DNA from: Argyresthia goedartella
Lineage: Eukaryota > Arthropoda > Insecta > Lepidoptera > Argyresthiidae
Direction of reading: 5' to 3'
NCBI GenBank assembly: GCA_949825045.1
Contig: OX463827.1
Location: forward strand, 2,626,501-2,690,500
Length of the DNA stretch: 64,000 nucleotides
This document shows positions 62,860 to 64,000 of this stretch, piece by piece. A program made the translations under genes and the position numbers. The notes under the pieces are model-generated. The model saw only the letters and a program-made list of their open reading frames with translations, ran no database searches and had not been told where the DNA came from. The first letter of the stretch is position 1, and every line of letters begins with the position of its first letter.

Positions 62860-63250
62860 TTTCTATATATTTGACCGGTCGACGAAGCGTCTCCGTTCAG
62901 CTTGGGCAAGAATGCTTTCGTGTGCCTGGATGTCTGTCCGGCTGTTCTCCTACCACAGGTCGCATTTCTCAACCGATTCTCGTGAAATTTTATGATCAGG
63001 TTCGCAATTTACGTAATTTTTTCAAAATGGCGGAAAAGGCGTTGAAAATGTAAAAAAAAACCGTTACAGACCAAACGCCTTGACATATATAAAAATAGGT
63101 GTGGGATTTGTAGAGACCTTGAGATTGATATAGGCTATATAATTTTAGTCAATAGGTTGAATTTTAGATCACAAAATGTAGTTTACAAAGTTGTTGGTGC
63201 GGCTACTTTCATACTCCATGTAGGTAACCTGGTGCATTCATAAGTTTGTA
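62860..63250 (+). repeat. dispersed lepidopteran repeat fragments
   Basis: tctcaaccgattctcgtgaa, ttatgatcaggttcg and ttcaaaatggcgga form a repeat motif seen again in altered form at 63690-63900 (atcaaccgattcgcctg, gagcaggttcgac, ttcaaaatggcgga). The 63170-63250 part matches 57275-57355. No coding sequence is seen. Confidence 0.6.
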
Positions 63251-63351
63251 TGTTAGTAGTTCAGCTTTCCATCGACAAGACTCGCGAAGTCTACCGCTCA
63301 CAGAGCACCTATAGTAATATTATTTACAGGAGTGTGTGATAAGAATACTTA

Positions 63352-63373
63352 AGCTTGTGTGTGTGTGTGTGTA
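63352..63373. repeat. TG microsatellite
   Basis: A short run of TG repeats (tgtgtgtgtgtgtgtgt) within an intron. Confidence 0.85.
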
Positions 63374-63457
63374 TTTCTTTATACAGTTGTGAAATGACCA
63401 GTTAAGGAAGCATTTTACATAGAGCAGCCTGAGATGAAAAAACCTGTATTAACTGAC

Positions 63458-63559
63458 CTTTATACTCTTAGCAACTTTATCCCTGCTGAAGCTGCTCAGT
63501 AGATCCCCGCTGTCGCTGTCCCAAATCTGCAGGTCGTTGGACTGTGTGATGCACGACAC
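63458..63559 (-). CDS. WDR89-like gene, internal exon
   Basis: An acceptor (gacatcgacag) and a GTCAGT donor enclose exactly 34 codons (VSCITQSNDLQIWDSDSG, DLLSSFSRDKVAKSIK). ITQSNDLQIWDSDSG is a WD-repeat strand D with the Trp-Asp pair, aligning with YCMTHDEGFYWWDL in WDR89. Phase 0 holds at both ends. Earlier exons must lie beyond position 64000. Confidence 0.75.
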
Positions 63560-64000
63560 CTGTCGATGTCGATCATATTGCAGTTTATTAGAATTTTCAG
63601 GGAGCTATTGATGTCTGCAGAGATCATAGCAAGTGGAGGTCCTCAGTCAAGGCCTACCCTTTACTAAAAAAACTACCATTGGCCCGGCGCTATCACATTT
63701 TCAGATCTTTATCGACCGAGCGAATGAAGCGACCAGTCTTTCGGGATTCCGGCTGATCTCCTCTACATGTCGCAGTTATCAACCGATTCGCCTGTTCTGT
63801 GAGCAGGTTCGACAATTATATGGTTTTATTGGTCGATTCAGTTTTTGGATTTTTTTCAAAATGGCGGAGATATGGGGTTTGAAAATGTAAAATAAGAAAA
63901 AATGCTAAACGGCCTGACGGATTTTAACAAAAGAGGTATCGTTGGAATCGTGGAGTCCGTGAGAGTGAATCAGGATATATAATTTGGTGAAAAGTCGGAA
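63560..64000. repeat. dispersed repeat at the right edge
   Basis: From about 63690 the sequence carries the repeat framework ttatcgaccgagcgaatgaa, cgcagttatcaaccgattcg and ttcaaaatggcgga, continuing to the edge. It is intronic to the minus-strand gene, with no exon recognised. Confidence 0.5.

Overview
The window is eukaryotic and most likely lepidopteran (moth or butterfly). Host exons are short and separated by large introns. About half of the sequence is recognisable transposable elements of kinds typical of Lepidoptera: Jockey-clade and CR1-like non-LTR elements, a Ty3/gypsy element, a BEL/Pao relic, two piggyBac-type transposase genes, a tRNA-derived SINE, a hAT-type MITE and other MITEs. 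There are no operons, no rRNA or tRNA genes and no CRISPR arrays. Family names come from motif recognition without database searches.

Host genes. On the + strand, exons at 3187-3398 and 49373-49575 (possibly also 50272-50305) look like parts of one CYHR1/ZFTRAF1-type zinc-finger gene. If so, they are separated by a roughly 46 kb transposon-filled interval. The end of the 49373 exon, with its splice donor, is tandemly repeated six times. On the - strand, four exons between 63559 and 56429 form the C-terminal part of a WDR89-like WD-repeat protein. All three junctions are phase-compatible and the gene continues beyond the right edge. A third - strand gene at 47221-45851 has three phase-matched exons encoding a 119-residue protein I do not recognise. 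It lies directly upstream of a piggyBac transposase exon (45281-43097) that can splice in frame to the same first exon.

Transposon layout. (1) 4880-15670: a decayed BEL/Pao element on the - strand, cut by two CR1-like fragments in opposite orientation (5326-6302 and 6555-7601) and by a complete Ty3/gypsy element (7853-15574; two 1347-bp LTRs, 4-bp target duplication, gag and pol joined by a -1 slippery site). (2) 16612-30572: a Jockey-clade cluster. Copy B has intact ORF1 and ORF2. Copy X (16729-19931) is inserted in B's 5' UTR and copy Y (16764-19428) is inserted in X, each with an 11-12 bp target duplication. Copy C (25329-30572) follows with its own 12-bp duplication and a frameshifted ORF1. 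(3) 30611-31201: a hAT-type MITE with an 8-bp duplication. (4) 33662-34063 and 38361-38586: related MITEs. (5) 38950-40642: an internally deleted Jockey copy D. (6) 52295-56099: a complete piggyBac element flanked by TTAA, carrying a 66-bp palindromic MITE in its 3' UTR. (7) 58604-59832: a DNA element with about 200-bp terminal inverted repeats and a 45-codon DUF4817-like ORF.

The remaining sequence is AT-rich intron or intergenic DNA with minisatellites (41-bp unit at 3829, 121-bp at 49481, 58-bp at 51530, 28/31-bp at 61850), microsatellites and dispersed lepidopteran repeats. I cannot assign function to several long stretches, and these are stated explicitly.
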